This document shows, in pieces, positions 1 through 8,306 of a stretch of 23,472 nucleotides of DNA. Location: contig JAEDLI010000029.1 of the NCBI GenBank assembly GCA_016295375.1, positions 1 through 23,472 of the forward strand. Reading direction: 5' to 3'. This DNA comes from Fibrobacter sp. (GTDB taxonomy: Bacteria > Fibrobacterota > Fibrobacteria > Fibrobacterales > Fibrobacteraceae). A program made the position numbers and the translations under genes. The notes under the pieces are model-generated. The model was not told where the DNA came from and did no database searches. It worked only from the letters and a program-made list of their open reading frames with translations. The number at the start of each line of letters is the position of its first letter. Within the stretch, counting starts at the first letter, position 1.

Positions 1-1622
1 CGAAGGCCTTCTTTGCTACCGACCGCACCGACATCGAGACGCTCGCCGACGCCATGAAGGGCGCCGACGTGTTCGTGGGACTTTCGAAGGGCAACATTCT
101 GACCCGGGAGATGGTCCGCAGCATGGCCGACCAGCCGATTGTCTTTGCGCTGGCGAACCCGACTCCCGAAATCAGCTACGAAGAAGCGATGGCGAGTCGT
201 GGCGACTTGATTTTTGCCACGGGCCGCAGTGACTACCCGAACCAGGTGAACAACGTCATCGGTTTCCCCTACATTTTCCGCGGGGCCTTGGACGTGCGCG
301 CCACCTGCATCAACGAGCACATGAAGCATGCCGCCGTGCGTGCGATTGCCGCGCTTGCGCACCAGCCGGTGCCCGACGTGGTGAACATCGCCTACAATGC
401 GCAGCGCTTTACCTTCGGCAAGGAATACCTGATTCCGAAGCCCCTTGACCCCCGCCTGCTCACCGAAGTTTCTATTGCCGTGGCCAAGGCCGCCATCGAG
501 AGTGGCGTGGCCCGCAAGCCGATTACCGACTGGGACGCCTATTACGACAAACTCCGCGACATGATGGGCTACGACAACAAGCTTATCCGCCAGTTCAGCG
601 ATACGGCCCGCAGCAACCCGAAGCGCGTGGTGTTTGCCGAAGGCGACAACCTCAACATGCTCAAGGCCGCCGTGCAGGCGAAGCTCGAAGGCGTGGCGCA
701 CCCGATTCTGCTCGGTAACGCCGAACGTATCCAGATGATGGCGAATAAGGAACAGCTCGACCTCACGGGCATCAAGATTGTGAACCCGCGCTCGCCTGAA
801 GAATTTGAACGCCGCCGCAAGTATGCAGGCATTTACGCCGAAGAGAACGGCCGTAACGGCGTTACCTTCGACGAGGCCCGCGACGACATGTTCGAGCCGA
901 ACCATTTTGGCATGATGATGGTCAAGACGGGCGATGCCGACGCTTTCATTACGGGCGGTTACTCCAAGTACTCCGAGACCATCGAACTTGCGAAGGAAAT
1001 CATCGGCATCCGTGAGGAATACAAGCACTTCGGTGCAATGCATATCTTGAGCACACGCAAGGGGACCTTCTTCTTGGCGGACACCCTGGTGAACCGCGAC
1101 CCCGACACCGAAACCCTGGTGGATATCGCAAAGCTCACCCACGACGCCGTACGCTTCTTCGCGCACGAGCCGGTGATGGCGATGCTCAGCTACGCGAACT
1201 TCGGATCTGACAAGGAAGCCGCCCGCGGAACGGCCAACAAGGCCCGCGATGCGGTGAAGATGATTCACGAACAGTTCCCGGACTATGTTCTCGACGGCGA
1301 GATGCAGGTGAACGTGGCCCTGGACAAGGAACTGCGGGACTCCAAGTACCCCTTCAACAAGTTGAAGGGGCAGACGGTGAACACCCTTATTTTCCCGTGC
1401 CTTTCTTCGGCCAATACCACTTGCAAGATGCTCCTGGAAATGGGCGTAGGCGAATCTATCGGCCCTGTGCAGATGGGCCTGAACAAGCCGGTGCACTTCA
1501 CCGACTCCGACGCTTCCGTCCACGACATCTTCAACCTGACGGTGGCCGCCGTCATTGACGCCATCGTTCAAGAGAAGAAGGACGAAGAGAAAGACAAGAG
1601 AAAATACGACAGGATCTGGTAA
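1..1622 (+). CDS. maeB: NADP-dependent malic enzyme with phosphotransacetylase-like C-terminal domain (5' truncated)
   Basis: The reading frame is open from the first complete codon at position 3, so the gene begins upstream of the window. About 539 residues are visible, against roughly 750 for the family. Malic enzymes oxidatively decarboxylate malate to pyruvate with NAD(P). The visible start is the C-terminal part of the NAD(P)-binding domain, with GADVFVGLSKGNILT and FALANPTPEI, both typical of malic enzymes. From about visible residue 190 a second domain begins (DNKLIRQF, then RVVFAEGDN) that matches the PTA_PTB fold and runs to the end. In characterised MaeB hybrids this tail is regulatory and oligomeric rather than an active phosphotransacetylase; that role here is carried over from the family. 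The C-terminus is very charged (EKKDEEKDKRKYD). A terminator-like hairpin follows at once, but its T-tract serves the opposite strand. Confidence 0.93.
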   Translation, partial: KAFFATDRTDIETLADAMKGADVFVGLSKGNILTREMVRSMADQPIVFALANPTPEISYEEAMASRGDLIFATGRSDYPNQVNNVIGFPYIFRGALDVRATCINEHMKHAAVRAIAALAHQPVPDVVNIAYNAQRFTFGKEYLIPKPLDPRLLTEVSIAVAKAAIESGVARKPITDWDAYYDKLRDMMGYDNKLIRQFSDTARSNPKRVVFAEGDNLNMLKAAVQAKLEGVAHPILLGNAERIQMMANKEQLDLTGIKIVNPRSPEEFERRRKYAGIYAEENGRNGVTFDEARDDMFEPNHFGMMMVKTGDADAFITGGYSKYSETIELAKEIIGIREEYKHFGAMHILSTRKGTFFLADTLVNRDPDTETLVDIAKLTHDAVRFFAHEPVMAMLSYANFGSDKEAARGTANKARDAVKMIHEQFPDYVLDGEMQVNVALDKELRDSKYPFNKLKGQTVNTLIFPCLSSANTTCKMLLEMGVGESIGPVQMGLNKPVHFTDSDASVHDIFNLTVAAVIDAIVQEKKDEEKDKRKYDRIW

Positions 1623-1644
1623 AGAAAAGCCCGCCATGGCGGGC
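1621..1644 (-). terminator. Rho-independent terminator of pheA
   Basis: A perfect 7-bp stem (GCCCGCC, AT, GGCGGGC at 1629-1644) is followed on the minus strand by TTTTCTTT (complement of 1621-1628). It lies 12 bp after the pheA stop codon. On the plus strand no T-tract follows, so it probably terminates only pheA, although it sits directly after the maeB stop. Confidence 0.8.
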
Positions 1645-1656
1645 GAACTCACACCT

Positions 1657-2520
1657 CTAGTAGCTCAGTTTTTCGGTGGAGCCTTCCTTGAAGCTTCCCA
1701 GGCGATAAACGAAATCGCAGTAGGTCTGCAGTTCCTTCAGGGCTTCTACCACCAGCGGATCCTTGGGGTTTCCTTCGAAGGACAGGTGGAAGATGTATTC
1801 CCAGGGTCTGTCCGGGTGGGGCCTGCTTTCGATGCGGGTCAGGTTCAAGTCCCGCTTGGCAAAACAGCCAAGCGCCGCATGGAGCGCTCCGGACTTTCCG
1901 GAATCGTTCAGCATAAAGAGCAGGGTGGTCTTGATGGGAGTGTCGCCGGACCCGACTTCGGGCAAATCGACGGCCACCTTCTGGATGGCGTAAAAGCGGG
2001 TGAAGTTCACGCCCTTCAGGTTCTCGATTCCTTCGGCCAGAATGTCCAGGCCGTAGAACTTGGCGGCGTAGGCGCTGGCGATGGCACCGAGAGTCTTGTC
2101 TCCGCGCTTGGCTACCTCTTCGGCACTGCCTGCGGTGTCGTAGAAGGCCACACTTTCGATACCGGGATTGCGACCGAAGAATCGGCTGCACTGGGCAAGC
2201 CCCTGGGGGTGGCTCAGCACCTTCTTCAGGTCCCCGAGTTTCACTCCGGGCAGGGCGCACAGGGCATGCGAAATCTGGAGTTTCACCTCTGCCACGATGG
2301 GTAGGCGCCACTTGTAAAGCAGGTCGTAATTTTCGTAGATGGAACCTGCCGTAGAATTTTCGATAGGAATTGCACCGCCGTCCACGGCGCCGGTCTCGAT
2401 GCTCTGGAAAATCTCACCGAAGGTGTCCATAGGCACCACTTCGATGTCTGTTCCGAACAAATGATAAGCGGCACTTTCGCTATAGGCTCCGCGACGACCC
2501 TGGAATGCAATCTTTTTCAT
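1657..2520 (-). CDS. pheA: Prephenate dehydratase with ACT domain
   Basis: Converts prephenate to phenylpyruvate in phenylalanine biosynthesis, in the cytoplasm. The 287-residue protein has the monofunctional architecture without chorismate mutase: a PDT domain (about 1-180) and an ACT domain (about 195-275). Family motifs are visible: GAYSE at 11-15, PIENS at 53-57, SHPQ at 103-106, and NFTRF at 172-176, where the Thr-Arg-Phe triplet is the catalytic signature. The ACT domain carries GALH (211-214) and ESRP (231-234) followed by WEY, the phenylalanine-binding motifs, so feedback inhibition by phenylalanine is expected. There is no convincing Shine-Dalgarno before the ATG. A -10-like TATCTT lies exactly 7 nt upstream, which would make the mRNA leaderless. 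Confidence 0.95.
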   Translation of the reverse strand: MKKIAFQGRRGAYSESAAYHLFGTDIEVVPMDTFGEIFQSIETGAVDGGAIPIENSTAGSIYENYDLLYKWRLPIVAEVKLQISHALCALPGVKLGDLKKVLSHPQGLAQCSRFFGRNPGIESVAFYDTAGSAEEVAKRGDKTLGAIASAYAAKFYGLDILAEGIENLKGVNFTRFYAIQKVAVDLPEVGSGDTPIKTTLLFMLNDSGKSGALHAALGCFAKRDLNLTRIESRPHPDRPWEYIFHLSFEGNPKDPLVVEALKELQTYCDFVYRLGSFKEGSTEKLSY

Positions 2521-2527
2521 TGCGCAA

Positions 2528-2533
2528 AAGATA
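2528..2533 (-). promoter_or_regulatory. Possible -10 element of pheA
   Basis: TATCTT on the minus strand, with 7 nt between it and the pheA ATG. It belongs to a set of six genes in the window with the same spacing. No good -35 is visible, so this is a weak individual call. Confidence 0.35.
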
Positions 2534-2545
2534 GTAATTGGTCTT

Positions 2546-2580
2546 TAGGGGCTAGGGGTTAGGATCTAGGGGCTAGGGGT
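2546..2580 (+). repeat. Heptamer array, TAGGGGN type (5 units)
   Basis: Five contiguous 7-bp units: TAGGGGC, TAGGGGT, TAGGATC, TAGGGGC, TAGGGGT. Each begins with TAG on the plus strand, and because 7 is not a multiple of 3 the array stops all three frames. Four G4 runs could also form a quadruplex. It lies upstream of pheA and is separated from the NlpC gene by a REP-like palindrome and a second array. Confidence 0.9.
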
Positions 2581-2604
2581 TTGAGGTCGCTTCGCTTTGA
2601 GGAA

Positions 2605-2673
2605 CGTCATCCTCGCGAAGGCGAGGATCCGCTAGATTGCAGTAAGCAGATCCTCACCTGCGTGAGGATGACG
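2605..2673. repeat. REP-like palindromic element, 69 bp
   Basis: The ends are perfect inverted repeats: CGTCATCCTC at 2605-2614 and GAGGATGACG at 2664-2673. Two internal hairpins are also visible: CCTCGC, GAAG, GCGAGG at 2611-2626, and CCTCAC, CTGC, GTGAGG at 2652-2667. The layout resembles the GTCAT(T/C)C..CGCG..AGGCG intergenic palindromes found in many bacterial genomes. A spurious plus-strand frame crosses it. It abuts the heptamer array at 2674. A remnant of its right end occurs at 10828-10836. Confidence 0.8.
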
Positions 2674-2708
2674 ACTCACCCCTCATCACTCATAACTCAC
2701 AACTCATT
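2674..2708 (-). repeat. Heptamer array, NNTGAGT type (5 units) at the NlpC stop codon
   Basis: Plus-strand units are ACTCACC, CCTCATC, ACTCATA, ACTCACA and ACTCATT; on the minus strand they read NNTGAG(T/G). The first unit read by the minus-strand gene overlaps its TAA stop (2707-2709). The other end touches the REP-like element. Confidence 0.88.
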
Positions 2709-3363
2709 ACCTGAACCGTCTCGCCCCCTGGTACTTGGGTCGCCAGTAGTTGTCGCTCATGGGGGAAATCATCACGCCCTTGCTGGAGCTGGCATGGGTA
2801 AAGCGGTCCCCTTTCAGATAAATTCCCACGTGGTCGATTTTCCAGAAACTGCCGAAGAACACCAGGTCGCCTTCTTGCAGGCTACCCCGGCTCACGGAAC
2901 TCCCTCGGCTGTCGTCGTACATTTGGCCTGCGTTATGGGGCAGGCTTATTCCGTAATGACTCTTGTAAAGTTGCATCACGTAACCGGAGCAGTCCGTACC
3001 GGACTTGGAACTGCCCCCGTAAACATAGGGTGTTCCAATCCAGGACTTGGCCAGCTGTTCCAGGGAAGAATTGGAGGCTTGCCTGGGAGCGTTTTCGTGG
3101 GCCATCTTTTGGGTGGCGGCCTGTTTGGTAGCCCCTGCGGTGGTATGTTTGTTCGTAGGCGCTCCGCTAGGGGATTTCGTCGTAGATGCTCCATCCCTGG
3201 TGCCCGATTCCGCCTTTGCTGTGGATGTCGGCTCGCTGGGAGCGGATTTGTATCCACCGATACTCCTGTCGTAACCGGTGCGCACAGGGAAAGTGCAACA
3301 GCACAAGCCCATACAAACAAGGGCTATTGCAAAGCCGGCAATGTATTTGGCAAACAAGACCAT
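2707..3363 (-). CDS. Secreted NlpC/P60-family cell-wall hydrolase, probable lipoprotein
   Basis: The protein has 218 residues, starting at the ATG at 3363; a TTG 7 codons upstream is possible but less likely. The N-terminus is a hydrophobic signal (FAKYIAGFAIALVCMGLCCC) ending in three cysteines, so lipid attachment is likely although the lipobox is poor. A Ser/Thr/Ala/Lys-rich linker (about 35-95) leads to the C-terminal NlpC/P60 domain. That domain shows GTPYVYGG, the catalytic Cys125 in DCSGYV, His178 in DHVGIYL and His190 in THASSSKG. Such enzymes cut gamma-D-Glu to diamino-acid bonds in peptidoglycan stem peptides. It follows ybaK by 21 bp and may share its transcript. A TAATTT hexamer 7 nt before the ATG could also give an independent leaderless start. 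The stop codon lies in a heptamer array. Confidence 0.88.
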   Translation of the reverse strand: MVLFAKYIAGFAIALVCMGLCCCTFPVRTGYDRSIGGYKSAPSEPTSTAKAESGTRDGASTTKSPSGAPTNKHTTAGATKQAATQKMAHENAPRQASNSSLEQLAKSWIGTPYVYGGSSKSGTDCSGYVMQLYKSHYGISLPHNAGQMYDDSRGSSVSRGSLQEGDLVFFGSFWKIDHVGIYLKGDRFTHASSSKGVMISPMSDNYWRPKYQGARRFR

Positions 3364-3384
3364 CGTTCTAAAATTAACAAACAA

Positions 3385-3885
3385 TCAGTCTTCGGGCGCG
3401 GTAGGCGGCACGCGAGCAATCACTCCCACTGTTCCGCGGGTTGCCTTGACCAAATCTGCCGGGGCAATCTTCAACTGCAAGCCTCGTTCACCGGCACTCA
3501 CATAGATGAATGGGAACTGCAGGGCGGTTTCGTGAATGAAAATGGGAAAGTTCTTCTTGAGGCCAAGAGGACTGCATCCGCCCCGGATGTAGCCTGTCAA
3601 CGGGGTCAAGTCCTTCAAGGGGACGGTATCGATTTTCTTGTTGCCACTGACCTTGGCGGCTCCCTTCAGGTCCACTTCCAAATTACCTGGAACAACGCAT
3701 ACCAGGTAGCCGATTTTATCACCATGGACCAGGATTGTCTTGAAAACCTGGTTGATGTCTTCGCCCAGGCTGTCCGCCACGTGTTGGGCGCCCAAGTCGT
3801 TTTCGTCCACCTTATAAGGGATCAGCTCGTACTGGATCTTTAGACGGTCCAAGATTCGGGCAGCGTTTGTCTTCTTGATATCCAT
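3385..3885 (-). CDS. ybaK: YbaK/EbsC family Cys-tRNA(Pro)/aminoacyl-tRNA deacylase
   Basis: The protein has 166 residues from the ATG at 3885. The frame continues upstream, but this start matches the family and has a GAGGA ribosome site at 3891-3895. YbaK hydrolyses Cys-tRNA(Pro) formed by mischarging by ProRS. Seen here are Lys49 in VFKTIL, the position of the conserved catalytic lysine, the GGCSPLG loop at 102-108, and the TNAARIL N-terminus common in the family. It is divergent from thiC and is followed by the NlpC gene. The exact substrate among YbaK, ProXp and EbsC subgroups cannot be fixed from sequence alone. Confidence 0.9.
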   Translation of the reverse strand: MDIKKTNAARILDRLKIQYELIPYKVDENDLGAQHVADSLGEDINQVFKTILVHGDKIGYLVCVVPGNLEVDLKGAAKVSGNKKIDTVPLKDLTPLTGYIRGGCSPLGLKKNFPIFIHETALQFPFIYVSAGERGLQLKIAPADLVKATRGTVGVIARVPPTAPED

Positions 3886-3902
3886 AAATGTCCTCGGTAC
3901 GA

Positions 3903-3920
3903 AAGATAAAATTTTATATT
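3903..3920. promoter_or_regulatory. Divergent -10 region for ybaK (-) and thiC (+)
   Basis: TATATT at 3915-3920 on the plus strand lies 10 nt before the first paired base of the TPP riboswitch, so transcription would start about where the aptamer begins. On the minus strand TATAAA (about 3914-3919) or TATCTT (3903-3908) could serve ybaK. No clear -35 boxes are visible. Confidence 0.5.
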
Positions 3921-3929
3921 GTGGAAAAA

Positions 3930-4006
3930 ACTTGGGGGTGCTGTAGGAACTATGGCTGAGAACAAACCCCTTGAACCTGTGCCAGTAATTTGGCCGTAGG
4001 AAAAGT
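3930..4006 (+). ncRNA. TPP riboswitch (THI element) controlling thiC
   Basis: The conserved TPP aptamer core is present: CTGAGA at 3956-3961, ACCCC then TTGAACCTG at 3966-3979, and the 3' part with GTAGG at 3996-4000. The expected helices form. P1 is ACTT (3930-3933) with AAGT (4003-4006). P2 is GGGGT (3935-3939) with ACCCC (3966-3970). P3 is very short, with a GAA loop. P4 is CCT (3976-3978) with AGG (3998-4000). P5 is GCCA (3981-3984) with TGGC (3991-3994). The GAGG ribosome site of thiC (4007-4010) follows P1 directly, and no terminator hairpin fits in the space, so control of translation initiation is the likely mechanism. Confidence 0.95.
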
Positions 4007-4015
4007 GAGGAATAT

Positions 4016-5620
<1,605 letters not shown>

Positions 5621-5661
5621 GGACGCACATGCGTAGAGTTGCGCACCAAGTCGAAGCGCTC

Positions 5662-6096
5662 CTACTCTAGCATAATCGTAAAGGGACCGTCGTTGGTGAG
5701 GCTCACCTGCATATCGGCACCGAAGCGTCCCGTTTCAACAACGGAAATTTCCTTTTTGCACTCGGCAATGATGTATTCGTAGAGCTCGTTTGCGAGCGTG
5801 GGGTTGCCTGCGCCGTTAAAGGTGGGGCGGTTTCCCTTGTTGCAGTTGGCATACAGCGTGAACTGCGAGACGAGCAGCAGTTCGCCGCCGACATCCTTGA
5901 TGGAAAGATTCGTCTTGCCGTTTTCGTCGGCAAAGATACGCAGCGCAAGCATCTTGCGGATAAGCCTGTCGGCTATTTCCTTGGTATCGTCTTCACCTAC
6001 GCCGATAAGAATCATGTAACCCTTGCCGATTTTCCCGACAGTTTCACCTGCAATATCCACCCGGGCGTTCAATACACGCTGAATCAAGAATTTCAT
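5662..6096 (-). CDS. dtd: D-aminoacyl-tRNA deacylase
   Basis: Removes D-amino acids (and glycine from mischarged tRNA) from tRNA. The length of 144 residues is the normal size for DTD. The two signature motifs are present: SQFTL at 77-81, and NDGPFT at 135-140, where the Gly-Pro is the cross-subunit chiral-selectivity dipeptide. The commoner version is NGPVT, and the Phe in place of Val is a tolerated variant. The ATG lies 1 bp after the tcdA stop codon, so it is the last gene of csd-tcdA-dtd. It converges with thiC across a 41-bp spacer with no obvious terminator. Confidence 0.95.
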   Translation of the reverse strand: MKFLIQRVLNARVDIAGETVGKIGKGYMILIGVGEDDTKEIADRLIRKMLALRIFADENGKTNLSIKDVGGELLLVSQFTLYANCNKGNRPTFNGAGNPTLANELYEYIIAECKKEISVVETGRFGADMQVSLTNDGPFTIMLE

Positions 6097-6097
6097 A

Positions 6098-6931
6098 TTA
6101 CTCCGCGCTGGCCAATGCCTTCTTGTAGATGTCCTGCATCACGAGGCCCGCAATCATGAATCCAAAAATAGCGGTGGAATGCGCCATGGTGCCGTTGATT
6201 TGCGCCTTACTGCTGCACCATTCGTGATCGACCAGGTTTGCATTCTGGAGTTCGGCTTCGCTCCTTTCGTGACGCACCTTGGGGCACATGCAGGCGTCGG
6301 TGCCACAAGAGGAATTCTTGCCGCGGTTTTTCAGGAGTTCGTCGCTGTAGACGCACAGCACTTTTTTCTTGAGCGCCATTTTCTTTTTTTTGAACTTGTC
6401 GCGCAGCGCGCGGGCGAGCGGGCAACCGGCAACCTTCCAGAATTCGGCGACCTTGATTCGCGTGGGGTCCATCTTGAGGGCTGCGCCCATCGAAGAGAAA
6501 ACTGTGGCCTTGGTGCGTGTGGCGTGCCACAATAACTGCATCTTGTTTTCGAGGCTGTCGATGGCATCGATGATGTAGTCGAATGTGTCCAGCTGGAATT
6601 TGTCCGTATTCGCTTCTTCGTAGATGTCCTGCAATGCGACAATGTTGGCGTGCGGGTTGATTTCGAGCAGGCGGTTTTTGAGGACTTCCACCTTGACTTG
6701 CCCTACGGTTTTCGTAGTGGCCATCAGTTGGCGGTTCACGTTGGTGACGCACACGCGGTCTGAATCAACGAGTACGAGTTCCTTGATGCCGGAACGCACC
6801 AGGCTTTCGGCGCACCAGCTGCCCACACCGCCGAGACCGAAGATGATGACTCGCTTCTGGTAGATGTTGCCCATCACGTCGTCCCCGAGCAGGAGCGATG
6901 TGCGGTTGAAGACGCCTTTCTCGATTCCCAT
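6098..6931 (-). CDS. tcdA: tRNA threonylcarbamoyladenosine dehydratase (TcdA/CsdL)
   Basis: An E1-like enzyme that uses ATP to cyclise the t6A37 side chain of ANN-decoding tRNAs to ct6A. The protein has 277 residues from the ATG at 6931; a longer in-frame version would run into csd. The nucleotide-binding loop is FGLGGVGSWCAESL (31-44), followed by LVDSDRVCVTNVNRQ, the usual E1/ThiF ATP-Mg site. A cysteine-rich stretch (CGTDACMC) and HEWCSSK lie in the C-terminal half. The gene is 28 bp after csd, matching the csdA-csdL linkage of E. coli, where the cysteine desulfurase supports this modification. No strong ribosome site is seen. Confidence 0.93.
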   Translation of the reverse strand: MGIEKGVFNRTSLLLGDDVMGNIYQKRVIIFGLGGVGSWCAESLVRSGIKELVLVDSDRVCVTNVNRQLMATTKTVGQVKVEVLKNRLLEINPHANIVALQDIYEEANTDKFQLDTFDYIIDAIDSLENKMQLLWHATRTKATVFSSMGAALKMDPTRIKVAEFWKVAGCPLARALRDKFKKKKMALKKKVLCVYSDELLKNRGKNSSCGTDACMCPKVRHERSEAELQNANLVDHEWCSSKAQINGTMAHSTAIFGFMIAGLVMQDIYKKALASAE

Positions 6932-6959
6932 AATAAGCTTTGCGCGGTCTCGCGGTGAA

Positions 6960-8186
6960 CTATGCAAACAGGCGAATGACGCGCTTGATGCCGGCGACAA
7001 AGCGGTCGATGTCGCGCTTCAGGGTATACGCGCCGAAGCTGAGTCGAAGCGTGGCGTCGACGTCGAAACGGTCCATCACGGGTTGGGCGCAGTGGTGCCC
7101 GCTACGCACCGCAACGTTTTCTTCGTCGAGAATCATGGCGGCGTCGCTGACGGCGATGCCGTCGAGGGTTACGCTGATGAGGGCCCCGCGCTCCTTCGGG
7201 CTCCCGAAAATTTTCACCTGCGGAATCTGGGCGAGCTGTTCCAGCGCGTAGTTCGTAATTTCTTCTTCGTGCTTGCGGATGTTCTCGATGCCCTTCTCGT
7301 TAATCCATTCGATGGCCTTGCCGAGCCCGATGACTTCGGCAATCATGGGCGTGCCTGCCTCGAAGCGGGCGGGAACATCGGCGTAAGTCGTTTTTTCAAA
7401 AGTCACGTTCTTAATCATTTCGCCGCCGCCGTGCCAGGGGGGCATGCTGTCGAGAACATCGTACTTGCCGTAGAGTACGCCTACGCCTGTGGGGCCGTAC
7501 ATCTTGTGTCCGCTGAAGGCGAGAAAATCGCAGTCCAGCTTTTGCACGTCAATCTTGATGTGGCTTGAACTCTGGGCGGCGTCAATCAGAATCTTTGCCT
7601 GCGGGGCGAGTTTGCGTACCGTCGCGATGATTTCTGCAATCGGGTTCACTGTGCCGACGGAATTGCTCACGTGGGCGACCGCTACCATCTTGGTGCGTGG
7701 AGTGAGTAATCCGGGAAGTGCTGCCAAATCCAAATCGCCGTTGTCCAAAACGGGAATCACCTTGATTTTCGCGCCTTTCATTTCGGCGACCAGCTGCCAG
7801 CTCACGATGTTGGCATGGTGCTCGAGTCCGCTAATCAGAATCTCGTCGCCCGCTTCGAAGAACTTGCGACCGTAACTCCACGCCACCAGATTGATGCTTT
7901 CGGTGGTGCCGCGGGTGAACACGATTTCGTCTTCGGTCTTCGCGTTAATAAATTTTGCGACATTCTTGCGGGTGGCTTCGAATGCTTCGGTGGTGCGGGC
8001 GCTCAGGCGGTAAACGCCGCGCTTCACGGAACTGTAGTGCTCGCGGTAAAAGTCGTCCATCGCGTCAATGACGCACGCGGGCTTTTGCGTGGTGGCGGTG
8101 CTGTCCAAGAAGGCGAGGGGCTTGGCGCCTTTATCGCCTGCGACAAGCATCGGGAATTCGCTACGGATTTTTTCTGCATCAATCAT
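6960..8186 (-). CDS. csd: Class II cysteine desulfurase (SufS/CsdA family)
   Basis: A PLP enzyme that takes sulfur from cysteine as an enzyme persulfide for Fe-S cluster or tRNA sulfur chemistry. The 408 residues are the normal length. Visible are FLDSTATTQKP (27-37), LEHHANIVSW (His123/124), the PLP Schiff-base lysine Lys228 in SGHKMYGPTG, and the catalytic Cys366 in RSGHHCAQP, which is the short-loop SufS/CsdA form. It heads an operon with tcdA and dtd. No sufBCD and no sufE/csdE is adjacent, so the sulfur acceptor is not shown here. The promoter is TATATT, 7 nt before the ATG. Confidence 0.95.
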   Translation of the reverse strand: MIDAEKIRSEFPMLVAGDKGAKPLAFLDSTATTQKPACVIDAMDDFYREHYSSVKRGVYRLSARTTEAFEATRKNVAKFINAKTEDEIVFTRGTTESINLVAWSYGRKFFEAGDEILISGLEHHANIVSWQLVAEMKGAKIKVIPVLDNGDLDLAALPGLLTPRTKMVAVAHVSNSVGTVNPIAEIIATVRKLAPQAKILIDAAQSSSHIKIDVQKLDCDFLAFSGHKMYGPTGVGVLYGKYDVLDSMPPWHGGGEMIKNVTFEKTTYADVPARFEAGTPMIAEVIGLGKAIEWINEKGIENIRKHEEEITNYALEQLAQIPQVKIFGSPKERGALISVTLDGIAVSDAAMILDEENVAVRSGHHCAQPVMDRFDVDATLRLSFGAYTLKRDIDRFVAGIKRVIRLFA

Positions 8187-8193
8187 GGGCCCA

Positions 8194-8199
8194 AATATA
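8194..8199 (-). promoter_or_regulatory. -10 element of csd-tcdA-dtd, leaderless spacing
   Basis: TATATT on the minus strand, followed by 7 nt (TGGGCCC) and then the csd ATG. Transcription would begin at or next to the A of the start codon. No Shine-Dalgarno is present between them. Confidence 0.55.
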
Positions 8200-8222
8200 G
8201 AAAACAGAGCTGGTATAATTAA

Positions 8223-8257
8223 TAGTTCTGAGTTACTAGTTACTAGTTACTAGCATC
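8223..8257 (+). repeat. Heptamer array, TAGTTAC type (5 units)
   Basis: Units are TAGTTCT, GAGTTAC, TAGTTAC, TAGTTAC and TAGCATC on the plus strand. It lies between the divergent csd and FISUMP promoters. Unlike the other arrays it is not next to a stop codon. Confidence 0.85.
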
Positions 8258-8275
8258 ATCAGGGTGGAACTTTTA

Positions 8276-8301
8276 TATATTTACACCGCAAAAAAAGAGG
8301 G
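8276..8301 (+). promoter_or_regulatory. -10 element and ribosome site of the FISUMP gene
   Basis: TATATT at 8276-8281 and AAGAGGG at 8295-8301, 5 nt before the ATG. The predicted leader is only about 19 nt. No good -35 hexamer is apparent. Confidence 0.55.
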
Positions 8302-8306
8302 TTACA

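Noticed and set aside
1555..2304. A 249-codon plus-strand frame overlapping pheA.
   Set aside because: pheA on the other strand carries all dehydratase and ACT motifs; this frame has none.
2546..2708. CRISPR array.
   Set aside because: Units are 7 bp, degenerate and without spacers; no cas gene is present.
2581..3843. A 420-codon plus-strand frame covering the NlpC and ybaK genes.
   Set aside because: Its N-terminus is translated REP-like repeat and the rest is antisense to two well supported genes.
5621..5661. Terminator between thiC and dtd.
   Set aside because: Only a weak ACGCA/TGCGT hairpin with a 2-nt loop and no T-tract is present.
6932..7000. A longer tcdA starting inside csd.
   Set aside because: The extra residues have no TcdA similarity and overlap the csd 3' end in another frame.
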